Shown: positions 44,065 to 53,396 of the stretch, piece after piece
Layout of the letters: every line of letters starts with the position of its first letter
Numbering within the stretch: the stretch's first letter is position 1
Assembly (NCBI GenBank): GCA_963771305.1
Contig: CAVYTS010000007.1
Location: 1-64,000 of the forward strand
Direction: 5' to 3'
DNA length: 64,000 nt
Source: CAJCIT01 sp963771305
GTDB lineage: Bacteria > Acidobacteriota > Terriglobia > Bryobacterales > Bryobacteraceae
The notes under the pieces: generated by a model
Told to the model about the DNA's origin: nothing
Databases searched by the model: none
Seen by the model: the letters and a program-made list of their open reading frames with translations, nothing else
Position numbers and translations under genes: made by a program

Positions 44065-45015
44065 ATGAACGGAATCTTTGGCTCTACGGTACTCGATACC
44101 GCTATCGGGCTGGTGTTGGTCTACCTGCTGTTATCACTCGTCTGCACCACTATCAATGAGTGGATTGCGGGAATCTTCAAGACCAGGGCGAAGTTTCTGG
44201 AGCAAGGGATTGCGAGGCTCCTCGCGGGGCAGAAGTTGCCGGGCCTAGCCGGCGCCGAGCCGACGGTTGACCTGCTAAAGAGTTTTTATGCCCACCCGCT
44301 GGTCAGTTCGATGGTGGAGATTCATGATATGAGCCAACCCGAAAAGGACACCCATCCTTCTTATCTGGATCCGCGGGGGTTTGCCAGCGTGTTGATGGAT
44401 CTTGTGACGCCGAAGCAACCCGGGACCATCACGTTCGCCGATCTTGAATCGGGGATCGAGGAGCTTCCGCCAGGGCGGGTGAGGACGGCGTTACTGGCGC
44501 TGGTGCAGAATGCCAACGGCGATCTGGACAGGGCCCAACGAAACATCGAAGCCTGGTACAACGCTGCCATGGACCGTGTCAACGGCTGGTACAAACGGCA
44601 CATGCAGTGGGTGACCGTGCTAGTTGCGATCTCGCTGGCCCTGGCGACGAATGCGGACACGCTCAAGATCTCGAGCCGGCTTTGGAGTGACCCGGCGTAT
44701 CGGGAACTGTCCGTCGAACGGGCGAAGGCTCTGGCGGTACAACCGGCAGACCAGAACAAACCGATCGGCCAGCAAGACACAGCGTTCCTGGAGAATGTGC
44801 TGGGCTGGCAAAGCCAAGGTCCGATCGCGGGTATGGGAATCTTCGAAAAGATACTGGGCCTGTTGCTGACCATCATTGCGATTTCGCTGGGGGCGCCGTT
44901 CTGGTTTGATGTTCTAAACAAGATCGTGAATCTGCGAAGCGCAGGGCGATCGCCGGAAGAGACAGCCAAGCCGCCCGACAAGCCGCAGGCGCCGCCGGGG
45001 AATACGCTTGCGTAG
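44065..45015 (+). CDS. Membrane protein of unknown function
   Basis: A 316-aa protein with an N-terminal span (TAIGLVLVYLLLSLVCTTIN), a roughly 160-residue soluble part (AWYNAAMDRVNGWYKRHMQW near its end), two further spans (WVTVLVAISLALATNAD; ILGLLLTIIAISLGAPFWF) and a Pro-rich tail. I have seen this architecture as conserved hypothetical proteins but know no function. ATG 44065 has GGGGGAAACG ahead. The next gene follows 60 bases later. Confidence 0.75.
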   Translation: MNGIFGSTVLDTAIGLVLVYLLLSLVCTTINEWIAGIFKTRAKFLEQGIARLLAGQKLPGLAGAEPTVDLLKSFYAHPLVSSMVEIHDMSQPEKDTHPSYLDPRGFASVLMDLVTPKQPGTITFADLESGIEELPPGRVRTALLALVQNANGDLDRAQRNIEAWYNAAMDRVNGWYKRHMQWVTVLVAISLALATNADTLKISSRLWSDPAYRELSVERAKALAVQPADQNKPIGQQDTAFLENVLGWQSQGPIAGMGIFEKILGLLLTIIAISLGAPFWFDVLNKIVNLRSAGRSPEETAKPPDKPQAPPGNTLA

Positions 45016-45074
45016 CGACGGGGCCGACCTCCGATTGCGAGGAACGGCGGAATGCCGGCTTCCGTATATGTCAT

Positions 45075-45848
45075 ATGGGCATCTTGTTGCGCTGTTCGGT
45101 TGTGGCGCTAGCCTGCGTGGCCGGCGCTTTCGCTCAACAGACCGGCGACGAAGCACTGTCACCGGCAGCAACTTTTGGCACGACTGTGGTGATTCCAGGC
45201 GGCCTGCGCGGGTCGGTGTATTTCATTCCGGAGAACACCATGGTGCTTCCGGATTTTGAACATGATCCAGTCGAGCTCGTAGGTGAGATTTGGACGAATG
45301 AACTGAACATCCCGCCGCGCCACTGGCGTTCAGGCTTTCCCGGCTTGACGAACCGCTTCGAGTGGTTTGCGATTGACTACACCGGTCGCTTTTGGATTGC
45401 CCAGCCTGGCCGTTACACGTTCGCTCTGCTGTCAGACGACGGTTCCCGGCTTTTTCTGGACGACACTCCCCTTATCGACAACGACTGCCAGCATCCGCCC
45501 GATGTCCGGGTAGCCGCGGTGCAACTGGAGGGCGGGGTCCATCGGATTCGGGTTGCATATTTTCAAGGACCGCGCGACTGTTTAGCGCTAATGCTCGCGG
45601 TCGCCGGCCCCGATCATCAGTGGAAAGCATTTGACGTTCGAGAATTCAAGCCGCCGTCCAATCCAGACGAATGGAGTTTCCCGGCTGCCGGTTCTATGGT
45701 CATTGTTCCGACTACACCCGCGGAAGCCGCAATTACGGTGAATAGCCTGGCCAAGCGCCTTTTGATCAGTCATTCCAACGGTAAATCCCAGAAATCGAAG
45801 GGCGGCTTGGGTTGTGCCGCGGAGGCGGTCCGGGTTTGCAGTAACTAA
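45075..45848 (+). CDS. Secreted PA14-like domain protein
   Basis: A 257-aa protein with a signal peptide (CSVVALACVAGAFAQQ). It has a PA14-type beta domain: FEWFAIDYTGRFWIAQPGRY, TFALLSDDGSRLFLDDTPLI and VRVAAVQLEGGVHRIRVAYF. PA14 domains usually bind carbohydrate at the cell surface or in secreted enzymes. The last 40 residues after NPDEW look unlike the rest (Ser/Lys-rich), so a late frame change near 45670 is possible. ATG 45075 is the only good start. Confidence 0.75.
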   Translation: MGILLRCSVVALACVAGAFAQQTGDEALSPAATFGTTVVIPGGLRGSVYFIPENTMVLPDFEHDPVELVGEIWTNELNIPPRHWRSGFPGLTNRFEWFAIDYTGRFWIAQPGRYTFALLSDDGSRLFLDDTPLIDNDCQHPPDVRVAAVQLEGGVHRIRVAYFQGPRDCLALMLAVAGPDHQWKAFDVREFKPPSNPDEWSFPAAGSMVIVPTTPAEAAITVNSLAKRLLISHSNGKSQKSKGGLGCAAEAVRVCSN

Positions 45849-45940
45849 GACGGGGTCGCTGAATGGCGTGCCGCCTGCCCCGCGGGGGGGAGGCGAAATT
45901 CCGGATTGACACGCGGCGCAAAAAGCGACTTAATCGAGGA

Positions 45941-46807
45941 ATGCACAGACGTCCGAGCCGGCGAGAACTGATGATCAGCGCGATTGCGGGTGCGACGCTG
46001 CTGACAAAAGCCGGGGCCGAGGAGCCCAAGTTGACGCTCAACCAGGTCAAGAACGACCTGTACGAGATCGAAGGCGATGGCGGAAATGTGGCGGTCTATC
46101 TGACCGACGAAGGCGTAATCCTGGTTGACGACAAGTTCGAGCGAGACTACGAGGGAATCATGGCGCACGTCAAGAGCCTTACCGCCAAGCCGGTGAAGTA
46201 CGTGCTCAGCACCCACTATCACGCGGATCACAGTGGAGGCAACACGAAGTTTCTGCCCTCGGCTGAAGTGATCTCGACGGCGAATGCGCGGGCAGCCATC
46301 GTTGAACACAAGCAGGCGAATGCGCCGCCTGGCGTTTCTCCTGCCCGCGTCGTGTTCACCGAGGAGGCCGAGGTATTTCTGGGCGGCAAGGAAGTACATG
46401 CGCGCTACTGCGGGCGAGGGCACACCAACGGGGATGCGGTTGTGTATTTTCCGGCGCTACGAACCCTGCACACGGGCGACTTGATGGCGGGAAGTACTCC
46501 GCTAATCGACTACCCAGGCGGCGGCAGCCTGGTGGAATGGACCAAGACTCTCGACGAAGCGATGAAGCTCGATTTCGACACCGTGATCCCCGGTCATGGC
46601 CCGGTGACTAACAAGGCCGGTCTCCTCGCGTACAGTAACAACGTCGACAAACTGCGCACGCGGGCCATCGCATTGATTCGCGATGGGAGGAGTCAGGAAG
46701 AGGTCGGCAAAGTTATGATTGCCGAGTTCGGCTGGGCTCCCAACGGCATGCAAATGCAATGGAGCCTGCCAGGCATGATGAAAGAACTGAAAGAAACGAG
46801 CCGCTGA
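45941..46807 (+). CDS. Exported MBL-fold metallo-hydrolase
   Basis: A 288-aa metallo-beta-lactamase-fold enzyme. The twin-arginine-like leader is SRRELMISAIAGATLL. Metal ligands are visible in STHYHADHSGG (H-x-H-x-D-H), the later His in YCGRGHTNGDAVVYFP, the Asp in LHTGDLMAG and the final His in VIPGHGPV. The class is broad (beta-lactamase, quinolinase-like, cyclase-like), so the substrate is unknown. ATG 45941 with GAGGA ahead is preferred over 45863. Ends convergently to the CocE gene across a shared hairpin. Confidence 0.9.
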   Translation: MHRRPSRRELMISAIAGATLLTKAGAEEPKLTLNQVKNDLYEIEGDGGNVAVYLTDEGVILVDDKFERDYEGIMAHVKSLTAKPVKYVLSTHYHADHSGGNTKFLPSAEVISTANARAAIVEHKQANAPPGVSPARVVFTEEAEVFLGGKEVHARYCGRGHTNGDAVVYFPALRTLHTGDLMAGSTPLIDYPGGGSLVEWTKTLDEAMKLDFDTVIPGHGPVTNKAGLLAYSNNVDKLRTRAIALIRDGRSQEEVGKVMIAEFGWAPNGMQMQWSLPGMMKELKETSR

Positions 46808-46820
46808 GGTTTTCAGCGGC
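46800..46820. terminator. Bidirectional hairpin between convergent genes
   Basis: GCCGCTGA (46800-46807) and TCAGCGGC (46813-46820) pair perfectly around GGTTT. On the minus strand the stem is followed by TCGTTTCTTTC, a reasonable T-rich tail for the CocE transcript; on the plus strand the T tract is poor. It includes the MBL gene's stop codon. Confidence 0.6.
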
Positions 46821-46831
46821 CATAGACTTGC

Positions 46832-48757
46832 TTACTCGATAACAAAGACCTTGAGCTGCGATCCATCCGGTCCGCCATGATAGACGCGCTCGGTGGCCTT
46901 TACGAAATCTGATGCTTTTGCGGTTGGAATATCCACAAACTGCTGGGGATTGCGGTCGACCAGCGGAAACCATGTGCTTTGGATCTGAACCATGATGCGA
47001 TGCCCGGGGCGGAAGGTGTGGCAGACATCGGGCATCACGAACTCGATTTTCGCAGAAGTGCCGGGCTTAAAGGGTTCAGGCTTTGACATGCTGTTGCGAT
47101 ACTTGCCGCGGAAGGGCTCGCCGCGCACCATCTGTTGGTAGCCTCCCATTTGAACACGGGCGGGATTGGGATCGGGGTTCGGATAGTCGCTGGGATAGAC
47201 GTCGATGAGCTTCACGATGAAGTCGGAGTCAGTGCCGGTGGTGGCGACCTTCAAAACAGGCGTGATGGGGCCGGCGATGGTCACATCATGTTCGAGCGGC
47301 TCGGTCTGGTAGACGAGCACGTCGGGCCGGCGGCCGGCGAAGCGCTGATCGTAGGTCATGTAATCGCCCGGCATGCCAGCGCCGATTCCGGCCAGCACGG
47401 GAACGGGCTTATCGGGATCGCTGACGTACTCGTCCGAAGTTTGAGCGGAGGCTGGGGAGAAACTGAGGACGCCCTTATCGCCGAGATAGAGCGACTTGTG
47501 TGAAGCGGCCGTGGGAGGCCATTCCGCAAACCGGCGCCAATCATTAGTCCCGGTTTCAAAGACCCACGCCTTGGGAATCTGGTTATCGGGCGGCGCCTTC
47601 AGCCCATCGCCTTTGCTCTTCAGATTCTGGATAAAGAAAGGTAGCTCGATGTGTTCGCGGAAGAACTCCGACGTGTTGGTGGCAAAGAAGAGGTCACCGA
47701 GCGTCTGACCCTCGCCGCGCGACCAGCAGCCGTGGCACCACGGCCCCATGATCAGGGTATTGGGCGGCTTGACGCCGCTGGGGGGCGGACCATCTTTTTC
47801 GATAGCCCGGAACAGCTTGAGAGGACCCGAGAGGTCTTCGGCATCAAACCACCCTCCGACGAGTAACGTGGCGGGCGTGACGTTCTTCATGTGTGGCGCC
47901 TGGGCGCGCGACTGCCAGAACTCGTCGTAAGCGGGGTGCTTCAAAATGTCGTCCCAATAGATGCTTTGGTTCTTGAGGAAGCGCTCGTTCGCGTTCGATA
48001 ACGGGCCCATGCGCAAATAGAAATCGTACTGATCCTGCGTGCCGAAATCGAAGGGAGTGAAGCGGGGAGGCCTCTCCGGATCCGGGCCGCGGGGCTTAAA
48101 AGAGGAATAGAAGCCGAAATTTGCGGCAAGATGGAAGGCACCATTGTGATAGGCGTCGTCGCCGTTACCAACATCACCCATGGGCGCCTGCGGCGAAACG
48201 GCCTTCAACGCGGGGTGCGGATTGATCAAGGCATAGGCAGCGAAGAAGCCGGGATACGAGATGCCCCACATGCCGACGCGCCCGTTGTTGTTGGGGACAT
48301 TCTTGACCAGCCACTCGACGGTGTCATAGGTGTCTGTGCTTTCATCCGTATCTTTGGGGCCGCTGAAGGCGGTCTTATGCGGCGGAACATCAATGAAGGT
48401 TCCCTCGGACAGGTAGCGGCCACGCACATCCTGGTACGCGAAGATGAAGCCTTCCTTCTCCGCCGCTTCGGATGGCCCGACCACCGGCCGATAATTATCG
48501 ATTCCGTAGGCCGCCACCGAATAGGGGGTGCGCTGCATGATAATCGGATAGGGTTGCGCGCTGTCCTTGGGAACGTAAACGGCAGTAAAAAGCTTGATGC
48601 CGTCGCGCATGGGAATGCGGAATTCGTACTTCGTGTAGTGCCCACGCGTGTAGTCGAGCTGCTTCTTTGCCTCGGGCGACGGAGTGGGTTGCGCCAAGAC
48701 GGTTGAGACGCAGAGGGCCGCGAAGCAGAACGAGCGCGCCCGTGTGGAGGAAGCCAT
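46832..48757 (-). CDS. CocE/NonD-family serine hydrolase, secreted
   Basis: A 641-aa alpha/beta hydrolase of the S15/CocE type, which cleaves esters or Xaa-Pro-like peptides. Signal peptide: ARSFCFAALCVSTVLAQ. Catalytic Ser167 is in VGMWGISYPGFFAAY (G-x-S-x-x-G), preceded by FIFAYQDVRGRYLSEGTF with the conserved Asp-Val-Arg-Gly-Arg. The C-terminal jelly-roll domain begins near DSDFIVKLIDVYPSD and includes HRIMVQIQSTWFPLVDRNPQ. True substrate unknown. It is followed on the same strand after the sulfatase gene by 65 bases. Confidence 0.9.
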   Translation of the reverse strand: MASSTRARSFCFAALCVSTVLAQPTPSPEAKKQLDYTRGHYTKYEFRIPMRDGIKLFTAVYVPKDSAQPYPIIMQRTPYSVAAYGIDNYRPVVGPSEAAEKEGFIFAYQDVRGRYLSEGTFIDVPPHKTAFSGPKDTDESTDTYDTVEWLVKNVPNNNGRVGMWGISYPGFFAAYALINPHPALKAVSPQAPMGDVGNGDDAYHNGAFHLAANFGFYSSFKPRGPDPERPPRFTPFDFGTQDQYDFYLRMGPLSNANERFLKNQSIYWDDILKHPAYDEFWQSRAQAPHMKNVTPATLLVGGWFDAEDLSGPLKLFRAIEKDGPPPSGVKPPNTLIMGPWCHGCWSRGEGQTLGDLFFATNTSEFFREHIELPFFIQNLKSKGDGLKAPPDNQIPKAWVFETGTNDWRRFAEWPPTAASHKSLYLGDKGVLSFSPASAQTSDEYVSDPDKPVPVLAGIGAGMPGDYMTYDQRFAGRRPDVLVYQTEPLEHDVTIAGPITPVLKVATTGTDSDFIVKLIDVYPSDYPNPDPNPARVQMGGYQQMVRGEPFRGKYRNSMSKPEPFKPGTSAKIEFVMPDVCHTFRPGHRIMVQIQSTWFPLVDRNPQQFVDIPTAKASDFVKATERVYHGGPDGSQLKVFVIE

Positions 48758-48822
48758 GGTGAGCAGTTTAGCAATGGGGGGAGGTGGGAACGCAAGGCGA
48801 CATCAATCCATCTCGCAAAGCT

Positions 48823-50259
48823 CTAGTCAGGTTCGGTGCCATAGTGGTCGGCCCATTGCTTGCCTGTGATCCTCTCGGAATAGCTTTGTGGGCGCTCCGG
48901 GAGCATAGTGGCATTCCAAGCATCGTAGTCGGAAACCAGACGTTGATAGACCTGCGGGAGCCTGTCCTTCAGGTTCGCTCTCTCCAAGGGGTCCGAAACA
49001 ACGTTGAACAAGAACGTGTTTTCGCGAATCTTCAGCCACTTCATATCGCCATCGCGCATGGCGCGTTGCGCGTTCGCTTGGAAGCGCCAATAGAGCTTGC
49101 GGGCGACGGGCTGTGGACTCCCAGTCAGAAAGGGGAAGAGGTTCATGCCATCACCGGGAAATGCCGGGTCGGGCTGGGTGCCCGCCGCCTCCAGCAGGGT
49201 GGGCAGCCAATCCATAGTTATGGTGACCTGATCGCTGACACGGCCCGGTCGAATGTGTCCAGGCCAACGGACGATGGCTGGAATCCGAAGACCGCCTTCG
49301 AGCAGCTCGCTCTTTTTCCCGGTGAAAGGCCAGGTATCGGAGAAACGCTCACCGCCGTTGTCGCTGGTGAAGACCACGATCGCGTTTTCGGCCAAGTGCG
49401 CCGCGTGGAGCGTGTCGAGCACGCGTCCGACCTGCCGGTCCATCGCTTCGACCATCTGCGCAAAGGTCCGTTGTGAGCCACCGTCGTAGTCGCGGAGACT
49501 GGAGATGCGCTCGGACTCGGCCTCATCGCCAGGGCCTTCCCAAGGCCAGTGCGGCGCGTTGAAATGGAGGCTAAGAAAGAACGGCTGCGCTGAGTGGGCG
49601 TAGTCTTGGATCACCGACACAGCTCTGTCTCCAAGGAGTCCGGTCAAGTATCCGGCGTGATGAACCGGTGCGTCCTGATCCCACAGATCTTCAGAAATCG
49701 TCGCGCCTGCTCCGGGCTTGTGAGTAAAGTAATCTACTGCGCCACCGCGGAACCCGTAGAAGTGATCGTAACCGCTCTGCAGGGGACCGTAGTCCGGTAG
49801 CCATCCGAGATGCCATTTGCCTATCAAGGTCGTCCCGTAGCCGGCTTTCTTCAGAAGCGAGGGCAGAGTCGGATGTTGAGGCGGCAAACCAGGGCTGTTA
49901 CTCGGATTGCCCAGCGGCTCCTCGAGTCCCACAGGCAAGCGGTACTGGTAGCGGCCGGTAATGAGCGCGGTCCGCGTCGCACTGCAGACAGCCGAGTTCG
50001 CGTAGGCCTGGGAAAAACGGACCCCTTCGGCTGCCAACCGATCGATGTGTGGGGTCTGGAAGTCGGGGCGTCCGTAACAGGAGAGATCCGCAAAGCCCAG
50101 GTCGTCGGCCATGATAAACACAATATTCGGCCGAGATGTTCCCGGTTTACCGAAGCATCGAGGACCGAAGAACAACAGAGGAGCTGTCGCAAGCGCGGCG
50201 AGGGCGTCCCGCCTAGCCGGCCTTGCGTTTGGTTCAATGTCTCCGCGGTTCGCAAACAT
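48823..50259 (-). CDS. Exported sulfatase, arylsulfatase A type
   Basis: A 478-aa sulfatase that should hydrolyse sulfate esters in the periplasm or outside. The leader has twin Arg (PARRDALAALATAPLLFFG). Metal site: NIVFIMADDLGFADLSCYG. The residue converted to formylglycine is C92 in AVCSATRTALITGRY; the usual C-x-P-S/T-R is C-S-A-T-R here, with Ala for Pro. Later signatures are LIGKWHLG and IVVFTSDNGGERFS. No maturase (FGE) gene is in the window. Precedes the CocE gene on the same strand. Confidence 0.92.
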   Translation of the reverse strand: MFANRGDIEPNARPARRDALAALATAPLLFFGPRCFGKPGTSRPNIVFIMADDLGFADLSCYGRPDFQTPHIDRLAAEGVRFSQAYANSAVCSATRTALITGRYQYRLPVGLEEPLGNPSNSPGLPPQHPTLPSLLKKAGYGTTLIGKWHLGWLPDYGPLQSGYDHFYGFRGGAVDYFTHKPGAGATISEDLWDQDAPVHHAGYLTGLLGDRAVSVIQDYAHSAQPFFLSLHFNAPHWPWEGPGDEAESERISSLRDYDGGSQRTFAQMVEAMDRQVGRVLDTLHAAHLAENAIVVFTSDNGGERFSDTWPFTGKKSELLEGGLRIPAIVRWPGHIRPGRVSDQVTITMDWLPTLLEAAGTQPDPAFPGDGMNLFPFLTGSPQPVARKLYWRFQANAQRAMRDGDMKWLKIRENTFLFNVVSDPLERANLKDRLPQVYQRLVSDYDAWNATMLPERPQSYSERITGKQWADHYGTEPD

Positions 50260-50314
50260 TCAGCACACGATTGTATATCGAAGATAAGGCCGGGATGAGC
50301 ACAGACCGAAGCGG

Positions 50315-52990
50315 CTACTCGCTGCGCAACGCGGTCATCGGCTCGATCTGGGCGGCCTTGCGCGCCGGAACGCCGCTTGCGAGAAGCGCGGCCAGGCCGA
50401 GAACGATGGTTACCGCCGTAAACGTGAAGGGATCCGTGGGTTGCACGCCGAATAACATTTTCGCCATAAGCTTCGAAAGCAAGACAGCTCCGGCAACGCC
50501 AACCGCCGTCCCTATCATCGCCTGCATGATCGCTTGCCGAAACACCATTCCCAGGACATCGCCGCGGCTCGCGCCCAGCGACATACGGATGCCGATCTCG
50601 CGGGTGCGCCGGGATACTGAGTAGTTCATGACGCCATAGATTCCCACGGCCGCTAACAGGAGTGCAACCCCGCCAAATAGCCCGAGCAATAGCATCTCGA
50701 AGCGGGGCTGCGCGGTGGCGTCCGCGATCGCCTGATCCATCGTCAGCACTTGTGAAACCGGCAGATTCCGGTCGAAGGACCAGACGCACTGCTGGACGGA
50801 AGACGCCAGGTTCGGGGCATTCCCATCGCTCCTCACCACTAACGTGATGTAACTCATGTGCGTCGCGATAGGGTCTGGACCGTTCCCCAGGAAATCATGA
50901 TTCTGCAGCGCCGCCAGATACATCTCGGGATCCGGCTCGGAGGCCCAGTCATACTGTTTCGCATTCGCCACCACGCCCACGACAGTGAGCCAGTTAGTCT
51001 GACCGGCGGTTCTGCCGCCAATGTTGATACGCTTGCCGATGGGAGACTCTCTGGACCAGTATTCACGCGCTGCGCGCTCATTGATGATGACCACATCCGG
51101 CGTTCTGTCATCATCTTGATCGGTGATGAGACGGCCACTCTTTAAGGGTAGCCGCATGGTCTCGAAATACCCTGGCATGACGATCCGGTAAACCGCATCG
51201 GGCAGTTCGCCGGGCCGCGGCTCCGGGCGGCCCTCGATTTGGAAGCCCCGGTCCCACAGATCGCCTGCCAGCGGCAGGTGATTGATGGCGCCAGCTGAGT
51301 TCACGCCCGGCAGCGTCCGCACCTTCTGAAGAAGGTCGCGATAGAACACCCCGCGCCGGTTCCCTTCTTCTTCTTTCGTCCCGGCCACAGACACCACCAT
51401 CGAAAGCACGTTGTGCGGGTTGAAGCCCGGATCGACCGATTGCAGAGCGTAGAAGCTGCGCACCATCAAGCCGGCGCCAATCAGGAGCATGAATGCCAGC
51501 GCGAACTCGGATGCTACGAGAAAGCTTCGGAGTTGATTGCGGCGCAATCCGTCGGTATCCCCACGGCCGCCTTCTTTGAGTGCATCGCTCAGATTCCCGG
51601 CAGCGGCGTGCATGGCCGGAGACAACCCAAACACAAGCGCCGTCAGCACTGTAATAAAAATAAGGAAGATCACGACGTGCGCGTCAATCGCCACCATCTC
51701 CACTCGCGGTATATATTCCGGACTCAACGTCACCAACGCCTTCGTTCCGGCGATCGCCAACAGAAGCCCTCCCGCGGCGCCAAGAGACGCGAGCAGTAGA
51801 TTCTCCGTGAGGAACTGAGCCATGACGCGGGCCTTGCCTGCGCCTAGCGCAACCCGAACCGCTATTTCTTTTTGCCGGTCGGAGGTGCGCGCCAGCAGCA
51901 TGTGGGCTACATTGGCGCACGCGATGAGGAGTACGAATCCAACAGCGCCCAGCATCAGAAGCAATGGCGACTCGATCTTGCCGACAACGTTTTCCTTTAG
52001 AGGCCGAACCACGACGTCACGATTCGTCGCGGGGTACTGCTTTTCCAGTCGGCCGGTGACGATCGCCATGTCAGCCCGCGCTTGAGCGAGCGTGACGCCC
52101 GGCTTCAGTCGCGCAAAAACCCGCAGATGGTTGCCGCCTCGCTCATGAATGGAGTCGCCGAATGCATTCGGCACCCATAGCTCCGCATGCGTGGCCCAGA
52201 ACGGCGCGAACTTGAATGGGGCAGGCATGACGCCAACCACGGTGTACGCTTCGCCATCGAGTACGATCAGTTTTCCCAGTACGCTCTGATCGCCATGAAA
52301 GCGACGCTGCCAGAGCCGGTAGCTCAATATCACTTCGCGCTCCGCGCCTACCTGGTCCTCTCCTTTCACAAAAAGGCGGCCCAACAACGGTTCAACGCCA
52401 AGCAGTGGCAAAAGGTTTTGCGTCACCTTCAGGCCGTTGAGATGCTCAGCCGGGCTGGTGTCGGAAGAGTCGCGGCTGATGAGGTTCGGGCTCCAAAAGT
52501 CGGCTGCCCCCATCGCCACAAACGAATGAGTCTGATCGCGCCAATCAAGATAGTTAGCCGTAGCTACCGGGCTCGTTCCGTAGTTCAGAACAGTAACCAG
52601 GCGGTCCGCGTCCTTGTATGCCAACGGACGCAGGAGCACAGCATTCACAACGCCGAAGATGGCTGTGTTCGCGCCAATCCCCAATGCAAGGGCAATCACC
52701 GCCACGGCTGTAAAGCCCGGTGTCCGCAGCAGGCTTCGGGCTCCGTAATGTAAGTCCTTGACTAAGTGCTCAATCCAGGGGATGGATCGTGCTTCACGAT
52801 GAAGTTCCTTGGCTTGCTCCACGCCACCATAGGCTCGGCGCGCTGCCAAATTCGCCTGCTCAGGAGAAAGGCCACGCGCCTCAAACTCCTCTTGCAACAG
52901 GGCTAGATGGCTAGCGATCTCGCGGGTCAGTTCGTGTTCTGCCTTCTGGCCGCGAAATAGGTTTGTAAGTCTTGCGAAGAACCGGCGCAT
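50315..52990 (-). CDS. ADOP duplicated FtsX/MacB-type permease, module 3
   Basis: Inner-membrane permease of 891 aa. N-terminal region AEHELTREIASHLALLQEEF, first span VIALALGIGANTAIFGVV, MacB-type periplasmic domain (GRLFVKGEDQ, VVGVMPAPFKFAPF), central FtsX domain (ACANVAHMLLARTSDRQKE), second periplasmic domain (YFETMRLPLKSGRLI) and C-terminal FtsX (RTREIGIRMSLGASRGDVL) ending AQIEPMTALRSE. It starts three bases after padR with GAAGGAGC ahead. No ATPase nearby. Confidence 0.92.
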   Translation of the reverse strand: MRRFFARLTNLFRGQKAEHELTREIASHLALLQEEFEARGLSPEQANLAARRAYGGVEQAKELHREARSIPWIEHLVKDLHYGARSLLRTPGFTAVAVIALALGIGANTAIFGVVNAVLLRPLAYKDADRLVTVLNYGTSPVATANYLDWRDQTHSFVAMGAADFWSPNLISRDSSDTSPAEHLNGLKVTQNLLPLLGVEPLLGRLFVKGEDQVGAEREVILSYRLWQRRFHGDQSVLGKLIVLDGEAYTVVGVMPAPFKFAPFWATHAELWVPNAFGDSIHERGGNHLRVFARLKPGVTLAQARADMAIVTGRLEKQYPATNRDVVVRPLKENVVGKIESPLLLMLGAVGFVLLIACANVAHMLLARTSDRQKEIAVRVALGAGKARVMAQFLTENLLLASLGAAGGLLLAIAGTKALVTLSPEYIPRVEMVAIDAHVVIFLIFITVLTALVFGLSPAMHAAAGNLSDALKEGGRGDTDGLRRNQLRSFLVASEFALAFMLLIGAGLMVRSFYALQSVDPGFNPHNVLSMVVSVAGTKEEEGNRRGVFYRDLLQKVRTLPGVNSAGAINHLPLAGDLWDRGFQIEGRPEPRPGELPDAVYRIVMPGYFETMRLPLKSGRLITDQDDDRTPDVVIINERAAREYWSRESPIGKRINIGGRTAGQTNWLTVVGVVANAKQYDWASEPDPEMYLAALQNHDFLGNGPDPIATHMSYITLVVRSDGNAPNLASSVQQCVWSFDRNLPVSQVLTMDQAIADATAQPRFEMLLLGLFGGVALLLAAVGIYGVMNYSVSRRTREIGIRMSLGASRGDVLGMVFRQAIMQAMIGTAVGVAGAVLLSKLMAKMLFGVQPTDPFTFTAVTIVLGLAALLASGVPARKAAQIEPMTALRSE

Positions 52991-52993
52991 TGA

Positions 52994-53341
52994 TTACGCT
53001 CCTTCGGAAAGCAGTTTGTCCACCAGGCCCACCATTCGCCGCCAGCGCTGCGTCTCGTGCGTCAGGGCTTTCTCGCCAGCCTTGGTGACCCCATAAAACT
53101 TCGCTTCCCGGTTGCTTTCCGTTTTGCCCCAGGTACCTTTGATCCTGCCCTGCTGTTCCAAACGCACTAACGCCGGGTACAACGTTCCCTGGTTGAGATG
53201 CAACAGATCTTCGGAAACCTGTTGCAGTCGCGTCGCGATGGCGTAGGCGTGCTGCGGCCCCATGGTTTGAAGCGTCTGGAGAACGATCAAATCCAGCGTT
53301 CCTTGGAGGATGGAAATCCGGTCAGCGTCTTCACTTGGCAT
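52994..53341 (-). CDS. PadR-family regulator, module 3
   Basis: A 115-aa winged-helix regulator: ISILQGTLDLIVLQTLQTMG, HAYAIATRLQQVSEDLLHLN, GTLYPALVRLEQQGRIKGTW and EAKFYGVTKAGEKAL. It belongs to the same acidobacterial PadR group as the other three but with a longer N-terminus. The ATG at 53341 is itself the centre of a palindrome, so bound regulator could block translation initiation sites on DNA-level transcription as well as the promoter. Confidence 0.92.
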   Translation of the reverse strand: MPSEDADRISILQGTLDLIVLQTLQTMGPQHAYAIATRLQQVSEDLLHLNQGTLYPALVRLEQQGRIKGTWGKTESNREAKFYGVTKAGEKALTHETQRWRRMVGLVDKLLSEGA

Positions 53342-53393
53342 CCAAGTAAACCTCTATACCGAATATGAAGGAACTTCACTTGGATGTCAAGTG
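53333..53393 (-). promoter_or_regulatory. padR-ADOP module 3 promoter with two copies of a palindrome
   Basis: Two inverted repeats share the consensus ACTTGGATGYCAAGT. On the plus strand they read ACTTGGCATCCAAGT (53333-53347, containing the padR start codon) and CACTTGGATGTCAAGTG (53377-53393). The distal copy overlaps a minus-strand TTGACA (53385-53390); CATATT (53362-53367) lies 17 bases on as a weak -10. Two sites 44 bases apart (about four helical turns) would allow cooperative binding. Confidence 0.65.
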
Positions 53394-53396
53394 AGG

